Shown: positions 35,416-44,628 of the stretch, piece by piece | Layout: the number at the start of each line of letters is the position of its first letter | Numbering within the stretch: the stretch's first letter is position 1 | DNA from: DASRDB01 sp035652815 | GTDB lineage: Bacteria > Chloroflexota > Ktedonobacteria > Ktedonobacterales > Ktedonobacteraceae | Length of the DNA stretch: 64,000 bases | Direction of reading: 5' to 3' | NCBI GenBank assembly: GCA_035652815.1 | Contig: DASRDB010000019.1 | Location: 124,001-188,000 of the forward strand | Notes under the pieces: generated by a model | Seen by the model: only the letters and a program-made list of their open reading frames with translations | Told to the model about the DNA's origin: nothing | Databases searched by the model: none | Program-made: the position numbers and the translations under genes

Positions 35416-35895
35416 TTAACGGCTTTCAATCAATGCTACAGCATAGCATGCGATGCCTTCTTTGCGACCGGCAAACCCTAAACCATCGGTTGTGGTAGCT
35501 TTGACGCTGACCTGTTCGGTCTCCAGGCCGAGACGTGCGGCAATGTGGACGCGCATGGCCTGAATATGGGGAGCCATTTTCGGGCGCTCAGCAACAATCG
35601 TGGCATCAATGTTGTTGATTTTCCAGTTATGCCGGGCGAGCAGGTCGCGCGTGTAATCAAGGAAGACCGCGCTGGGCTGGTCTTTCCATCGCTCATCGTG
35701 CGAGGGGAAGTGCGTGCCAATGTCACCAAGCGCCGCCGCACCCAGCAGAGCATCAACGATAGCATGAAGAACTGCATCGGCGTCCGAATGGCCAGAGAGG
35801 CCGAGTTCATAGGGAATAGTGACGCCACCCAACACCAGGGGACGGTTCGGCATGAAAGCATGAACATCGTATCCAGAGCCAATTCTTATAGCCAT
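35416..35895 (-). CDS. ispF: 2-C-methyl-D-erythritol 2,4-cyclodiphosphate synthase (IspF)
   Basis: A 159-residue enzyme, standard length, catalysing ring closure of CDP-ME 2-phosphate with loss of CMP, fifth step of the MEP pathway. Metal and active-site motifs: GSGYDVHAF (Asp and His ligands, residues 7-15), LSGHSDADAVLHAIVDALLG (33-52), GDIGTHFP (57-64) and KATTTDGLGFAGRKEGIACY (about 132-151). The ATG overlaps the ispD stop (TAATG), so the two are translationally coupled, as in many bacteria where they are fused or adjacent. Confidence 0.97.
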   Translation of the reverse strand: MAIRIGSGYDVHAFMPNRPLVLGGVTIPYELGLSGHSDADAVLHAIVDALLGAAALGDIGTHFPSHDERWKDQPSAVFLDYTRDLLARHNWKINNIDATIVAERPKMAPHIQAMRVHIAARLGLETEQVSVKATTTDGLGFAGRKEGIACYAVALIESR

Positions 35896-36614
35896 TATCT
35901 TTGTAATCCTCGCAGCAATGCTTCCGCTACCAGGATGTCCTCCTGGGTAGTGATTTTGATATTGGTGTAGGCTCCTGGGAAGATGGCAACGCGCGCGCCT
36001 TTGCGTTCGAGCAGGGCGGCATCATCTGTTGCCTCTTCCTCGGCTTCGGGTGAGTGGTGGGCCTCGTAAATCAAGGGAAACGAGAAGACCTGCGGTGTTT
36101 GTACCGCCCAGTGTTGGGAGCGGTCGATGGTGCCGACTACATAGCCGTCCTGGACATGTTTGACGGTATCTTTGAGCGGGACAGCGGCGATGGCGGCATG
36201 ATGCGCCTGGGCAGTTTGTAGACCTGCCTCAAGGATGGTGGCGGTGACAAGCGGACGAGCGCCATCATGAATCATGACCCAGTGCGTGTCAGGCGCGATG
36301 GCTGCCAGGGCGTCAAGTCCGTTGCGCACAGAGTCCTGTCGCCTGGCTCCCCCTGACACAATTGCCGCCAGTTTTTGCCAGCCCTCCTGTTCGCAAAGCG
36401 CCCGGGCATCCTGTATACGTTCAGAGTTCAAGACAAGGATGATGCGTTGCACCAGTGGCGAGGCCTCGAAAACATCGATGGTGTGACACAGGGTGAGGCG
36501 GCCTGCGAGGGGAATCCAGAGTTTATCGTGCCCGGCCATGCGGCGGCTGGAGCCTGCGGCTACAATGATGGCGGCGCAGGTTCCCTGCACTACATGTTGC
36601 TCAGAGTGTTGCAT
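35895..36614 (-). CDS. ispD: 2-C-methyl-D-erythritol 4-phosphate cytidylyltransferase (IspD)
   Basis: A 239-residue nucleotidyltransferase making CDP-methylerythritol from CTP and MEP, third step of the pathway. Motifs: AAIIVAAGSSRRMAGHDKLW (14-33, the glycine-rich CTP loop and Lys), VSGGARRQDSVRNGL, WVMIHDGARPLV (about 106-117) and AVPLKDTVK (about 136). It lies 4 bp downstream of the yacL-like gene and overlaps ispF. The N-terminal ten residues before the first strand are not conserved. Confidence 0.96.
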   Translation of the reverse strand: MQHSEQHVVQGTCAAIIVAAGSSRRMAGHDKLWIPLAGRLTLCHTIDVFEASPLVQRIILVLNSERIQDARALCEQEGWQKLAAIVSGGARRQDSVRNGLDALAAIAPDTHWVMIHDGARPLVTATILEAGLQTAQAHHAAIAAVPLKDTVKHVQDGYVVGTIDRSQHWAVQTPQVFSFPLIYEAHHSPEAEEEATDDAALLERKGARVAIFPGAYTNIKITTQEDILVAEALLRGLQR

Positions 36615-36618
36615 GATG

Positions 36619-37758
36619 CTAGTATTGTTTCTGCCGCCCGGAAGATTGCGATGGTGGGAGCGCGCCGGTTGCCCCGTTCTTAGGATGCGCGAAAATCATG
36701 CGGCCTGCGACCGTTTGCAGTACACGGGTGACAGTGACTTCGATAGTGCTACCCATGTACTGGCGACCACCTTCAACTACGATCATCGTGCCATCGTCCA
36801 GGTAGCCGACGCCCTGACCCAGTTCTTTGCCTTCCTGCATAATCTTGATATAGATATCCTCGCCGGGAAGCAGAACGGGCTTGACTGCGTTCGCCAGTTC
36901 GTTGATGTTCAGCACTTTGACGCCCTGCAATTCCGCCACGCGGTTGAGGTTGAAGTCGTTAGTGATGATGGGGCAATGCAGGTTACGCGCCATCTGCACC
37001 AGCTTGCTATCTACCTCGGTAACGCCTTCTACGTCGTTATCAGTAATCTCGATAGGAACGGTGGCGTCTTTTTGCAGGCGGTTCAGCATTTCCAATCCGC
37101 GCCGACCGCGATTGCGGCGCATCGTATCGGGAGAGTCGGCGATATGCTGCAACTCATTGAGGACAAAGCGGGGGACGACAAGCGTACCGGAGATGAAGCC
37201 GGTCGTGCTGATATCAGCGATACGCCCGTCGATAATCGCGCTGGTATCCAGCAGAATCTGCGTGACAGGTTCGGAATGGTTGGAAGCGGCCTTTTCACTC
37301 TCTTTGCTGCGCTCGCGTTCTTCCTCGCGCTCGCGTTCGCGATTGCGCCGATTTTGAAAAACGGCCTGGAAGAGGTGGACGATATCATTTTTACGCTGCA
37401 CGCCCAGGGCAACCCCGAGGAAGCTGAAGACCACCGCGCCAACCAGGGGCAGAATGTGTCCGAAAGTGGCGGGCAGATTCGCCAGGGGGATAAAGAGCAG
37501 CACTGAGATGATAAGGCCAACGATAAGTCCGATGACTGCTGCTATCAGGTCGCTGGCGGAAGTATCGCGCATCCAGCGATAAGGAATAACAGTGATGTAT
37601 GGTGTGATGAGAAAAGCAAGGATAATAGCTACAACTGCAATCCCGATGAACCACCATAAAATATCAGCTATGGTGGTGTGATCGAAAAAGTACAGGCCGA
37701 CAGCCACGAGGAGTGTGATTAATGCCCCGACAACGCGGGCAATCATTTTGACAGACAT
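36619..37758 (-). CDS. PIN/TRAM domain membrane protein (YacL-like)
   Basis: A 379-residue protein. Up to four membrane helices cover residues 5-115, followed by a charged coiled segment (NRREREREREEERERSKES-like), a PIN-fold nuclease domain starting ILLDTSAIIDGRIADI (about 167, catalytic Asp), then PIITNDFNLNRVAELQ, and a C-terminal TRAM RNA-binding domain (about 300-360). This matches Bacillus YacL, a membrane protein of unknown role in the same neighbourhood (radA-yacL-ispD-ispF). The start at ATG 37758 follows GAGGATGAAGGG; the frame is open upstream without a ribosome site. It has its own promoter. Confidence 0.9.
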   Translation of the reverse strand: MSVKMIARVVGALITLLVAVGLYFFDHTTIADILWWFIGIAVVAIILAFLITPYITVIPYRWMRDTSASDLIAAVIGLIVGLIISVLLFIPLANLPATFGHILPLVGAVVFSFLGVALGVQRKNDIVHLFQAVFQNRRNREREREEERERSKESEKAASNHSEPVTQILLDTSAIIDGRIADISTTGFISGTLVVPRFVLNELQHIADSPDTMRRNRGRRGLEMLNRLQKDATVPIEITDNDVEGVTEVDSKLVQMARNLHCPIITNDFNLNRVAELQGVKVLNINELANAVKPVLLPGEDIYIKIMQEGKELGQGVGYLDDGTMIVVEGGRQYMGSTIEVTVTRVLQTVAGRMIFAHPKNGATGALPPSQSSGRQKQY

Positions 37759-38082
37759 CCCTTCATCCTCCAAAACGGCGCTATTCAGTGCTATAGCACC
37801 CATGAAGGGCGACGTGAGGTAGAATCTGCGGACCTGGCCGGTAAGAATAACAATAATAAAGAATAATTGCAAAAAAACGACGGCTTGTCCGAAGCATCTT
37901 CTGGCGATGCTGAACTGGAAACTACCGGGAACGCGCCCATAAAGCCAGAAAAATCTTTATGACGAAATGGAGTATACACTGTTACTCGGTAGGAATCAAT
38001 AGTCAGCAATGCTTTCTGCACCTGATACTCGATGAAGTACACTTTTGCAGTTGCTATTGATGCCTGCATTCCGTCCTATTCA
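37759..38082. other. Gap between radA and yacL; no gene where disA would be expected
   Basis: Apart from the promoter at 37971-37999 nothing is recognised. A 92-codon open frame here has no ribosome site and no protein-like composition. In Bacillus the diadenylate cyclase gene disA occupies this position. Confidence 0.5.
37971..37999 (-). promoter_or_regulatory. Promoter of the yacL-ispD-ispF unit
   Basis: Minus strand: TTGATT (37999-37994), 17-nt spacer, TATACT (37976-37971). It lies in the 324-bp gap between radA and yacL and predicts a leader of about 200 nt. Confidence 0.7.
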
Positions 38083-39495
38083 TTAGTGTAGCGCAACTTC
38101 TAAGGCGACTGCAAGTGAACTTGCCGCGAATACCTTAAAGTCTCCCGGTAATCCTGCTCCCTCTAATTCTGCGCTGACCTTCGCGCCTCCCCCTGCTTTG
38201 GGCACAATGCAGCGTTTGAAGCCAAGTTTGGCAGCCTCGCGCACGCGCAAGGGCAGGCGATTTACTGCCCGTAGCTCGCCAGAAAGCCCTACCTCGCCGA
38301 TTAAGGCCGTGTCGGGTGGAATGGCTTTTTCGCGATAGCTTGAGGCGATGGCGGCAGCGATGCCGATATCGATGGCTGGCTCCTCCAACGAGAAGCCGCC
38401 GACCACGTTGGCATAGACGTCGTGGTTGTTGACCGCCAGCCCGACACGCTTGGTAAGCACAGCCAGCAGCATCAACAGGCGGTTATGCTCGATGCCGCTG
38501 GTGGTGCAGCGCGGATAGCCGAAGTTGCTGGGAACGACCAGCGCCTGTACCTCGACCAGGATGGGGCGCGTTCCTTCCATGCTGACCACCACCGCCGAGC
38601 CTGTCGCCCCCGCGTTGCGGTCTGAGAGAAAGACGGCTGATGGATTGGGAACCTCGACCATTCCCTCGCCATGCATCTCGAAGACGCCTACTTCGTGTGT
38701 CGCACCAAAGCGGTTTTTCACGCCGCGCAGCAGTCGATAGGTGTGATAGCGCTCCCCTTCCAGATAGAGGACCGCGTCCGCTATATGTTCAAGCGCCTTT
38801 GGCCCGGCTACTGTGCCCTCTTTAGTGACGTGTCCAATGATGAAGATAGGCGTGAGGGTGTTCTTTGCGAGTTGCATAAGCTGCATGGTGCATTCACGCA
38901 CCTGGCTGATGCTTCCTGGCGCTGAGGTGACGCTGCTGCTGAGCGTGGTTTGAATCGAATCGACGATGACCAGTGCAGGTTTGAGGCGGCGCGCGGCCTC
39001 GATAATGACGTCAAGTTCAATAGAAGCAAGTAGATAGAGTTGTTCGCCAGTGATGCCCAGGCGTTCGGCGCGCATCTTGACCTGTTCAATGGACTCTTCG
39101 CCGGAGACATAGAGAACCGGCCCGACTGATGCGGCGATATTGCCTGCCACCTGGAGCAGCAGGGTTGATTTGCCGATACCTGGCTCGCCGCCAATCAGAA
39201 TAAGCGAGCCTGCTACCAGCCCGCCGCCCAGCACACGGTCCATCTCGGCATAGCCAACGGGGATGCGTACCTGTGTAAGCGGTTTGATATCAGGCAGGAC
39301 CAGGGGTGTTGTTGTGCCTTGAGCAACGGAAACGGGGCCACTCAGGCTTTGTCGGCGCTGCTGAGCGGCGGTTTGAGGGGCTTCAACCACTTCTTCAAGC
39401 GTATTCCAGGAGCCGCAGTCGGGGCATTTGCCTACCCACTTGTTTTGTTCACCGCCACATTGCTGGCAAATATATTTGGTGCGTAATTTTGCCAT
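38083..39495 (-). CDS. radA: DNA repair protein RadA (Sms)
   Basis: A 470-residue RecA-like helicase that processes recombination intermediates. An N-terminal zinc finger (C10, C13, C24, C27) is followed by an ATPase with Walker A GGEPGIGKSTLLLQ (about 101-114), Walker B ALVIVDSIQT, and the RadA-specific KNRFGATHEVGVFEM (about 262-276). The C-terminal third is the Lon-protease-like domain (EEPAIDIGIAAAIASSYREK), which lacks protease activity in RadA. Length and motifs are standard. It is downstream of clpC on the same strand with a 132-bp gap. Confidence 0.96.
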   Translation of the reverse strand: MAKLRTKYICQQCGGEQNKWVGKCPDCGSWNTLEEVVEAPQTAAQQRRQSLSGPVSVAQGTTTPLVLPDIKPLTQVRIPVGYAEMDRVLGGGLVAGSLILIGGEPGIGKSTLLLQVAGNIAASVGPVLYVSGEESIEQVKMRAERLGITGEQLYLLASIELDVIIEAARRLKPALVIVDSIQTTLSSSVTSAPGSISQVRECTMQLMQLAKNTLTPIFIIGHVTKEGTVAGPKALEHIADAVLYLEGERYHTYRLLRGVKNRFGATHEVGVFEMHGEGMVEVPNPSAVFLSDRNAGATGSAVVVSMEGTRPILVEVQALVVPSNFGYPRCTTSGIEHNRLLMLLAVLTKRVGLAVNNHDVYANVVGGFSLEEPAIDIGIAAAIASSYREKAIPPDTALIGEVGLSGELRAVNRLPLRVREAAKLGFKRCIVPKAGGGAKVSAELEGAGLPGDFKVFAASSLAVALEVALH

Positions 39496-39627
39496 ATCTT
39501 CAAGCCCAATCCTTCAAGTTTTTAAGCCGGTCAAAAGAGAATATTTATGATCTATTCTTTATAGCGGCGGCGAAACAGGCAAAAGAAAGGGACGCATGTT
39601 TCCATGCGCCCCTCGTGTTATTTCAGC

Positions 39628-42165
39628 TTAGCTCTGCGCTTCGCTGCCGCTTTCGCCGCCTGCCGAAAGGGCTGCCTCTGGTGAGGCTGGCTGCTCCGGC
39701 GCGGGAAGCTGTTCGATGCGATTGCGAACCTGTAGTTGCAGGTCGTCATCGACGACGACGGCTTCGACGAGATCGCCGGGCTGGAACTTGCCTTCGAGCA
39801 AGCCCTCGGCCAGCGGGTCCTCAACCATGCGCTGGATGGTGCGGCGCAATGGGCGAGCGCCATACTGCGGGTCGAAGCCCTTCTCGATCAGGAAGTCCTT
39901 TGTGGCCTGCGGCACAACCAGTTCGACCTGTTGTTCGGTGAGCTGCAAGCGCACGCGCTTGAGCAACAGATCGACGATGGAGTACATCTCCTCGAGGCGC
40001 AGCGAATGGAAGACGATGACCTCGTCGATACGGTTCAAGAACTCCGGCTTGAAGGTGTTCTTGAGTTCTCCGAGGACTTTGCCCTTCATCGCTTCGTACT
40101 CGGTCTGGTTGGCTTTCTCCTTGTCCTTTGACTGTTTGAAGCCGATGGAGGCCTCTTTGTTCAGCAAGGTTGCGCCAACGTTAGACGTCATAATCAGGAT
40201 GGTATTGCGGAAGTCCACTGTGCGGCCCTTGGCGTCGGTCAGCTTGCCATCTTCCAGAATCTGGAGCAGCATGTTGAAGACGTCGGGGTGTGCCTTCTCG
40301 ATTTCGTCCAGCAGGATTACGCTGTACGACTTGCGGCGCACCGCTTCGGTCAACTGACCGCCTTCCTCGTACCCGACATATCCAGGAGGCGCGCCCACCA
40401 GGCGGGCTGCCGCGTGGCGCTCCATGAACTCGGACATGTCGATCTTTATCAGGGCTTCTTCGCTGCCAAACATGAATTCGGCCAGCGCCTTCGCGAGTTC
40501 GGTCTTACCAACGCCCGTCGGACCCATGAAGATGAAGGAGCCAATAGGACGCTTCGGGTCTTTCAGACCGGCCCTTGCGCGGCGGACCGCACGCGAGATT
40601 TTCTCGATGGCCTCGTTCTGCGCGATAACGCGGGAGTGCAGGGCGTCTTCCATCTGGAGCAGGCGCTGGGATTCTTCCTGCGCGATACGCATCACAGGAA
40701 TGCCTGTCCACATAGAGACGATCTGAGCGATTTCCTCTTCGCCCACCTGCGGCTTCTCGCTGCCGCGCTCGCGATGCCAGCCGGATTCGAGCTTGGAGAT
40801 GCGGTCGCGCAGCTTGACCTCGCGGTCGCGCAGTTCAGCCGCCAGTTCGTACTCCTGCTGTTGGATGGCCTGCTCTTTCTCGCGCAGCACCGACTCCAGA
40901 CCTTTCATAGCCTCTTTCAGATTGAGGGGCGCGAGCGAATGCTGCATGCGCACACGGCTGGCCGCTTCATCGATCAGGTCGATGGCCTTGTCAGGCAGGT
41001 AGCGGTCGGTGATGTAGCGGCTGGCCATTTCGACAGCAGCCTTGAGGGCGGCATCGGTGATAGTCAGACGGTGGTGCGTCTCGTAGCGTTCGCGAATGCC
41101 TTTGAGGATTTCAAGCGCCTCCTCCATTGATGGCTCGCGTACAATCACTTCCTGGAAGCGGCGTTGCAATGCCTGATCGCGCTCGATGTACTTGCGATAT
41201 TCGTCAAGTGTCGTCGCGCCGATGCACTGGAGTTCGCCACGCGCCAGGGCTGGCTTCAGAATATTGGCAGCATCAACCGCGCCCTCGGCGGCACCTGCGC
41301 CGACCAGGGTATGGACTTCGTCAATGAAAATGATGCAGTCGCGGCTGTTGCGAATCTCTTCGATGATCTTCTTCAAACGTTCTTCAAATTCGCCACGATA
41401 TTTGGTTCCGGCAACGAGAGAGCCAACATCGAGGGTGAGCAGGCGTTTGCCTGCCAGCGTCTCAGGCACTTCACCGGAGACGAGGCGCTGGGCCAGACCC
41501 TCCACAATGGCCGTTTTACCAACACCCGGCTCACCGATCAGCGCCGGGTTGTTCTTGGTGCGGCGGGAAAGAATTTGAATGACGCGCTCAATCTCCTGAT
41601 GGCGACCGATGACAGGGTCGAGCGTTCCGGCGCGGGCGGCGGCGGTCAGATCGATACCCATCTGATCGATGGTCGGAGTCTTGGAGTGCTTGGCGTCGCG
41701 CTCGTGTGGAGCGCCTGACTGGCTGAGAACCTGAATAGTTTGCGTGCGTACCTTCTCCAGGTTCACGCCCAGGCTTTCCAGCACGCCTGCGGCAATACCT
41801 TCGCCCTCGCGTACCAGACCGAGCAGGAGATGTTCTGTCCCAATATAATGATGATTCAGACGACGAGCTTCATCGACGGCCAGCTCGATCACCTTTTTGG
41901 CGCGTGGAGTCAGGCCGATTTCGCCGAGAACGATGCGATCTCCACGACCAATGATAAATTCAACGGCGCTGCGAACTTTGTTCAGTTCGACGCCCAGATT
42001 ACTCAAAACTTTAGCGGCTACACCCTCACCTTCACGTACCAGACCCAACAGTAGGTGTTCGGTGCCGATGTAGTTGTGCTGGAAGCGCTGCGCTTCCTCC
42101 TGCGCGAGGCTCAGGACCTTCCTGGCCCGCTCTGTAAATTTGTCAAACCTGTCTCTGTCGTTCAC
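39628..42165 (-). CDS. clpC: ATP-dependent Clp protease ATPase ClpC
   Basis: An 845-residue AAA+ unfoldase that feeds substrates to ClpP. Domains: double Clp-N repeat (3-75 and 78-150, each with HNYIGTEHLLLGLVREGEG-like sequence), AAA-1 with Walker A GEPGVGKT (about 215), a UVR-like coiled middle (LRDREVKLRDRISKLE, about 435-450) that marks ClpC rather than ClpB, AAA-2 with GPTGVGKT (about 545), and a C-terminal D2-small domain. The start is GTG at 42165 with GGGGGGTG upstream. It has a strong promoter and a 70-nt leader. No ctsR, mcsA or mcsB precede it, and no CIRCE-type element is visible, so regulation differs from Bacillus. Confidence 0.97.
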   Translation of the reverse strand: MNDRDRFDKFTERARKVLSLAQEEAQRFQHNYIGTEHLLLGLVREGEGVAAKVLSNLGVELNKVRSAVEFIIGRGDRIVLGEIGLTPRAKKVIELAVDEARRLNHHYIGTEHLLLGLVREGEGIAAGVLESLGVNLEKVRTQTIQVLSQSGAPHERDAKHSKTPTIDQMGIDLTAAARAGTLDPVIGRHQEIERVIQILSRRTKNNPALIGEPGVGKTAIVEGLAQRLVSGEVPETLAGKRLLTLDVGSLVAGTKYRGEFEERLKKIIEEIRNSRDCIIFIDEVHTLVGAGAAEGAVDAANILKPALARGELQCIGATTLDEYRKYIERDQALQRRFQEVIVREPSMEEALEILKGIRERYETHHRLTITDAALKAAVEMASRYITDRYLPDKAIDLIDEAASRVRMQHSLAPLNLKEAMKGLESVLREKEQAIQQQEYELAAELRDREVKLRDRISKLESGWHRERGSEKPQVGEEEIAQIVSMWTGIPVMRIAQEESQRLLQMEDALHSRVIAQNEAIEKISRAVRRARAGLKDPKRPIGSFIFMGPTGVGKTELAKALAEFMFGSEEALIKIDMSEFMERHAAARLVGAPPGYVGYEEGGQLTEAVRRKSYSVILLDEIEKAHPDVFNMLLQILEDGKLTDAKGRTVDFRNTILIMTSNVGATLLNKEASIGFKQSKDKEKANQTEYEAMKGKVLGELKNTFKPEFLNRIDEVIVFHSLRLEEMYSIVDLLLKRVRLQLTEQQVELVVPQATKDFLIEKGFDPQYGARPLRRTIQRMVEDPLAEGLLEGKFQPGDLVEAVVVDDDLQLQVRNRIEQLPAPEQPASPEAALSAGGESGSEAQS

Positions 42166-42243
42166 CTGTTTGTCACCCCCCTTTCAGAAGAAGCAGAGGG
42201 TGGAACCTGGCCCTCTGTGATGCTCAGGTAAATCGTACAATTC

Positions 42244-42272
42244 ACTATACAACACCCATTCAGCAGCGTCAA
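42244..42272 (-). promoter_or_regulatory. Promoter of clpC
   Basis: Minus strand: TTGACG (42272-42267), 17-nt spacer, TATAGT (42249-42244). The expected start is about 42237, leaving about 72 nt of leader. Confidence 0.8.
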
Positions 42273-42338
42273 GGAAAACAATCAATGCCCTCCCATCGTT
42301 CAAGACAATCAATCTACGATACGGATATCTGAAACAAC

Positions 42339-42378
42339 CGACCTCCTGCTGCCATACGGAATTGCAGCCAGGAGGTCG
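42339..42378 (-). terminator. Terminator of the S1-domain gene
   Basis: A 10-bp stem (42339-42348 and 42369-42378), extended inward by 4 bp with one bulge, lies 46 bp after the stop on the minus strand and is followed by GTTGTTTC. It separates the S1 gene from clpC. Confidence 0.7.
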
Positions 42379-42423
42379 CTCGCTCAAATGTTCATGTGCA
42401 AAAAAACCTGGGAATTACGACGG

Positions 42424-43947
42424 CTATTCAGAACTCTCTGACTCCTCCTTCGATAGCTGACGTGCCGCAGCCTTGAAGGCCTCGGCCATAGCAGTCGTTT
42501 CGCCTTCATCGCCGAGAGACAGATTGCCGAGCAGCGAATTTTCATTCTGCCGTTCGGGTCGTTCCCGTCCTTTACCTTCGCGCCTTGTCGAGGCTGCCGC
42601 CCGCTCCGGCTCGGAAGGTGTCTCCTCCCTGTGCTGTGTCTCTTCCAACGACATCTTCATGATATCACCTGAAGAGGTTGGTGCGCCAGTCTCTGAAGGT
42701 GCATTTTCAGAAGGAGTTTCTTTTGTATCAGGTTCATCGACCTGGCGCAGGCTCAGTCCGAGGCGGCGGCGCTCAGCATCGATGCGCAGGATGCGCAGTG
42801 GCAACTGCTGGTTTTCATGCAGGCTGGCTTTCGGGTCCATGCCGGGCGTTAGCTCGGACAGATGGATCAAGCCCTCGATGCCATCCTCAATCCTGGCAAA
42901 CGCGCCGAACGGAGCGATTTTGGTAATCGTTCCGGTGACGACCTGGCCCGGATGATAGCGCTGTTCAACCGTCGTCCAGGGATCAACCTCGGCGCGTTTG
43001 ATCGAAAGCGCGATCTTCTTCTTTTCTTTATCGACACTGAGAACCTGTACCTCAACCTCCTGGCCGACTTTGAGGACCTCGCTCGGATGATTGACGCGGC
43101 TCCAGGCAAGCTGGCTGATATGTACCAGGCCATCCGCGCCACCCAGATCGATAAATGCCCCGAAGTTGGCAAGGTTGCTGACGATGCCCTTGCGTACTTC
43201 ACCGGGCTTGAGTTCGTCGAGCAGTTCCTCGCGGCGGCGCTGTCGCCATTCCTGCGCGGCCAGCCGTTCGGAGAGGATCAGGCGGTTGCGTGCGCGGTTA
43301 ATCTCAATGATTTTGAGCGTGAGTTCTTTATCCTTCATGCTGGCGAGTTTGGCGGCTGTTTCCTGATTATCACCACCCTGCGCCACTTCTTCGCGTTTGA
43401 GATTGAGAATCTGCGAGATCGGAACAAAGCCCCGGATGCCCGCGACATCGACGATCAGGCCGCCCTTGTTGTAATCAATCACTCGCGCCTTGATGAGTTC
43501 GTTGTTCTTGTACTGCTCTTCGGCAACACGCCACTGTCGCTCGGTGTTCGCGCGCTTCAAGGAGAGCAGGGCGTGTCCATCAGGCGTCTCTGGCTGCATC
43601 ACGTAGACCAATACTTTGTCATTGAGATGCAGATTCTCAAAAGACCAATCGCCACTAGCCGGTAACTCTTTGGTTGAGAGTACACCCTCAGATTTGAGAC
43701 CAATATCGACCAGAATTTCGTCCTGGTCAATACGCACGATTACGCCATCGACTACATCGCCGCGCTTGATATTGATGGGAGTGGTGGACGCCGCTAGCAA
43801 CGCTTCCATTTCGTTGTAGTCGTTCGCCTCTTCGGGGTTGTTGTTTTGCCTTTCCAGGCCATTTCCTTCGTACATCGTCTGTACCCGTCCGCTGTTAAAA
43901 TTTGCCGCTGGCATTGTCGAAAGGTCGCCGTGCTTCTGTGATTGCAT
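42424..43947 (-). CDS. S1 RNA-binding domain protein (ribosomal protein S1-like)
   Basis: A 507-residue protein with four S1 (OB-fold) repeats: about 60-130 (RGDVVDGVIVRIDQDEILVD), 148-225 (ARVIDYNKGGLIVDVAGIRG), 245-312 (RKGIVSNLANFGAFIDLGGA) and 330-400 (GTITKIAPFGAFARIEDGIE). A charged, disordered C-tail follows. This is the RpsA layout of many non-proteobacteria: it helps mRNA binding on the 30S subunit, though a broader RNA-chaperone role is possible with only four repeats. The start is ATG at 43947 with GGGGG upstream. Its promoter is about 360 bp away, leaving a long leader. Confidence 0.9.
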   Translation of the reverse strand: MQSQKHGDLSTMPAANFNSGRVQTMYEGNGLERQNNNPEEANDYNEMEALLAASTTPINIKRGDVVDGVIVRIDQDEILVDIGLKSEGVLSTKELPASGDWSFENLHLNDKVLVYVMQPETPDGHALLSLKRANTERQWRVAEEQYKNNELIKARVIDYNKGGLIVDVAGIRGFVPISQILNLKREEVAQGGDNQETAAKLASMKDKELTLKIIEINRARNRLILSERLAAQEWRQRRREELLDELKPGEVRKGIVSNLANFGAFIDLGGADGLVHISQLAWSRVNHPSEVLKVGQEVEVQVLSVDKEKKKIALSIKRAEVDPWTTVEQRYHPGQVVTGTITKIAPFGAFARIEDGIEGLIHLSELTPGMDPKASLHENQQLPLRILRIDAERRRLGLSLRQVDEPDTKETPSENAPSETGAPTSSGDIMKMSLEETQHREETPSEPERAAASTRREGKGRERPERQNENSLLGNLSLGDEGETTAMAEAFKAAARQLSKEESESSE

Positions 43948-44311
43948 GGGTAGAATACCCCCTTCGATCCACAGTTATTGCCCGTCCGAAATTATGTTAT
44001 CACATATCCCCCTGGCTGTGCGCAAGTGTTCCGTCCTTTGTGGTGAAAAATTCCTTGAAGAGATCGGAAAGTTTGCATGTCTGACCTCTGGGGATGTGGT
44101 GTTGGACCTGGGCTTATCGGAGGAGGCTGCTAAGGCTGGAAAGAATTCCGTGTTCTTTTGCCCCAAAAATAAGAATCCTGGGACGTGATACGAACGGACA
44201 TCTGTTATACTTGTCCTCAATACACACCTACGAAAAACTGCTCGCAGACAGATAACTGCCTTACGGGCATAATATGAGCCTGAGCATAAGAAACCCCCAC
44301 TCGACGCTCTC
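43948..44311 (-). other. Long 5' leader of the S1-domain gene
   Basis: About 357 nt between the predicted start near 44305 and the S1 ATG hold no supportable gene. S1 operons are often autoregulated through their leaders, so an RNA element here is plausible, but I recognise no known riboswitch or ribosomal-protein leader motif. Confidence 0.4.
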
Positions 44312-44340
44312 ATTATACCAAATGCTGTATCCGAATGCAA
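44312..44340 (-). promoter_or_regulatory. Promoter of the S1-domain gene
   Basis: Minus strand: TTGCAT (44340-44335), 17-nt spacer, TATAAT (44317-44312). Confidence 0.8.
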
Positions 44341-44468
44341 GACGCTACACAACCTATTTAGCAATTCGCTCCGATGTTTGAATATCTGCCATATTGTACC
44401 ATATGGATGCAAGTAGTATCACAGGCACCCGGCGCAATTTTTACCTCACCTCACAAATTTGTGATATT

Positions 44469-44550
44469 CCATGTTATGACCAACCTGCCTCCAGATGGCA
44501 TCCTGAGCGCAGCGAAGGATGACAGGCGAGGGGGTCTTTTTCATGGTATG
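44469..44550. repeat. Half palindromic repeat in a larger conserved element
   Basis: A single arm of the GAGCGCAGCGAA repeat (44498-44526) is embedded in flanks shared with 47982-48100: AACCTGCCTCCAGATG before it and GGCGAGGGGGTCTTTTTCAT after it. The other arm is absent. Confidence 0.7.
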
Positions 44551-44616
44551 TTGAAAACATAGATGCTTTTGGCCGCATAGTTGGGTAGAACTGGTTCGCG
44601 CAAGTATTCGATGTGC

Positions 44617-44622
44617 TACAAT
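44617..44622 (+). promoter_or_regulatory. -10 element immediately before the Nudix start
   Basis: TACAAT at 44617-44622 is 6 nt ahead of the ATG at 44629, so the transcript would begin at the start codon. No good -35 is seen. Confidence 0.5.
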
Positions 44623-44628
44623 ATGCGT

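Noticed and set aside
36493..37506. 337-codon plus-strand frame over ispD and the yacL-like gene
   Set aside because: Antisense to two clear housekeeping genes.
37791..38069. 92-codon minus-strand frame in the radA-yacL gap
   Set aside because: No ribosome site, and it spans the yacL promoter.
40288..41130. 280-codon plus-strand frame inside clpC
   Set aside because: Shadow of clpC caused by GC-rich codon positions.
42184..42387. 67-codon minus-strand frame between the S1 gene and clpC
   Set aside because: It spans the S1 terminator hairpin and the clpC promoter and has no ribosome site.
43975..44412. 145-codon minus-strand frame in the S1 leader
   Set aside because: Cys/Arg-rich noise-like composition, overlaps the promoter, no ribosome site.
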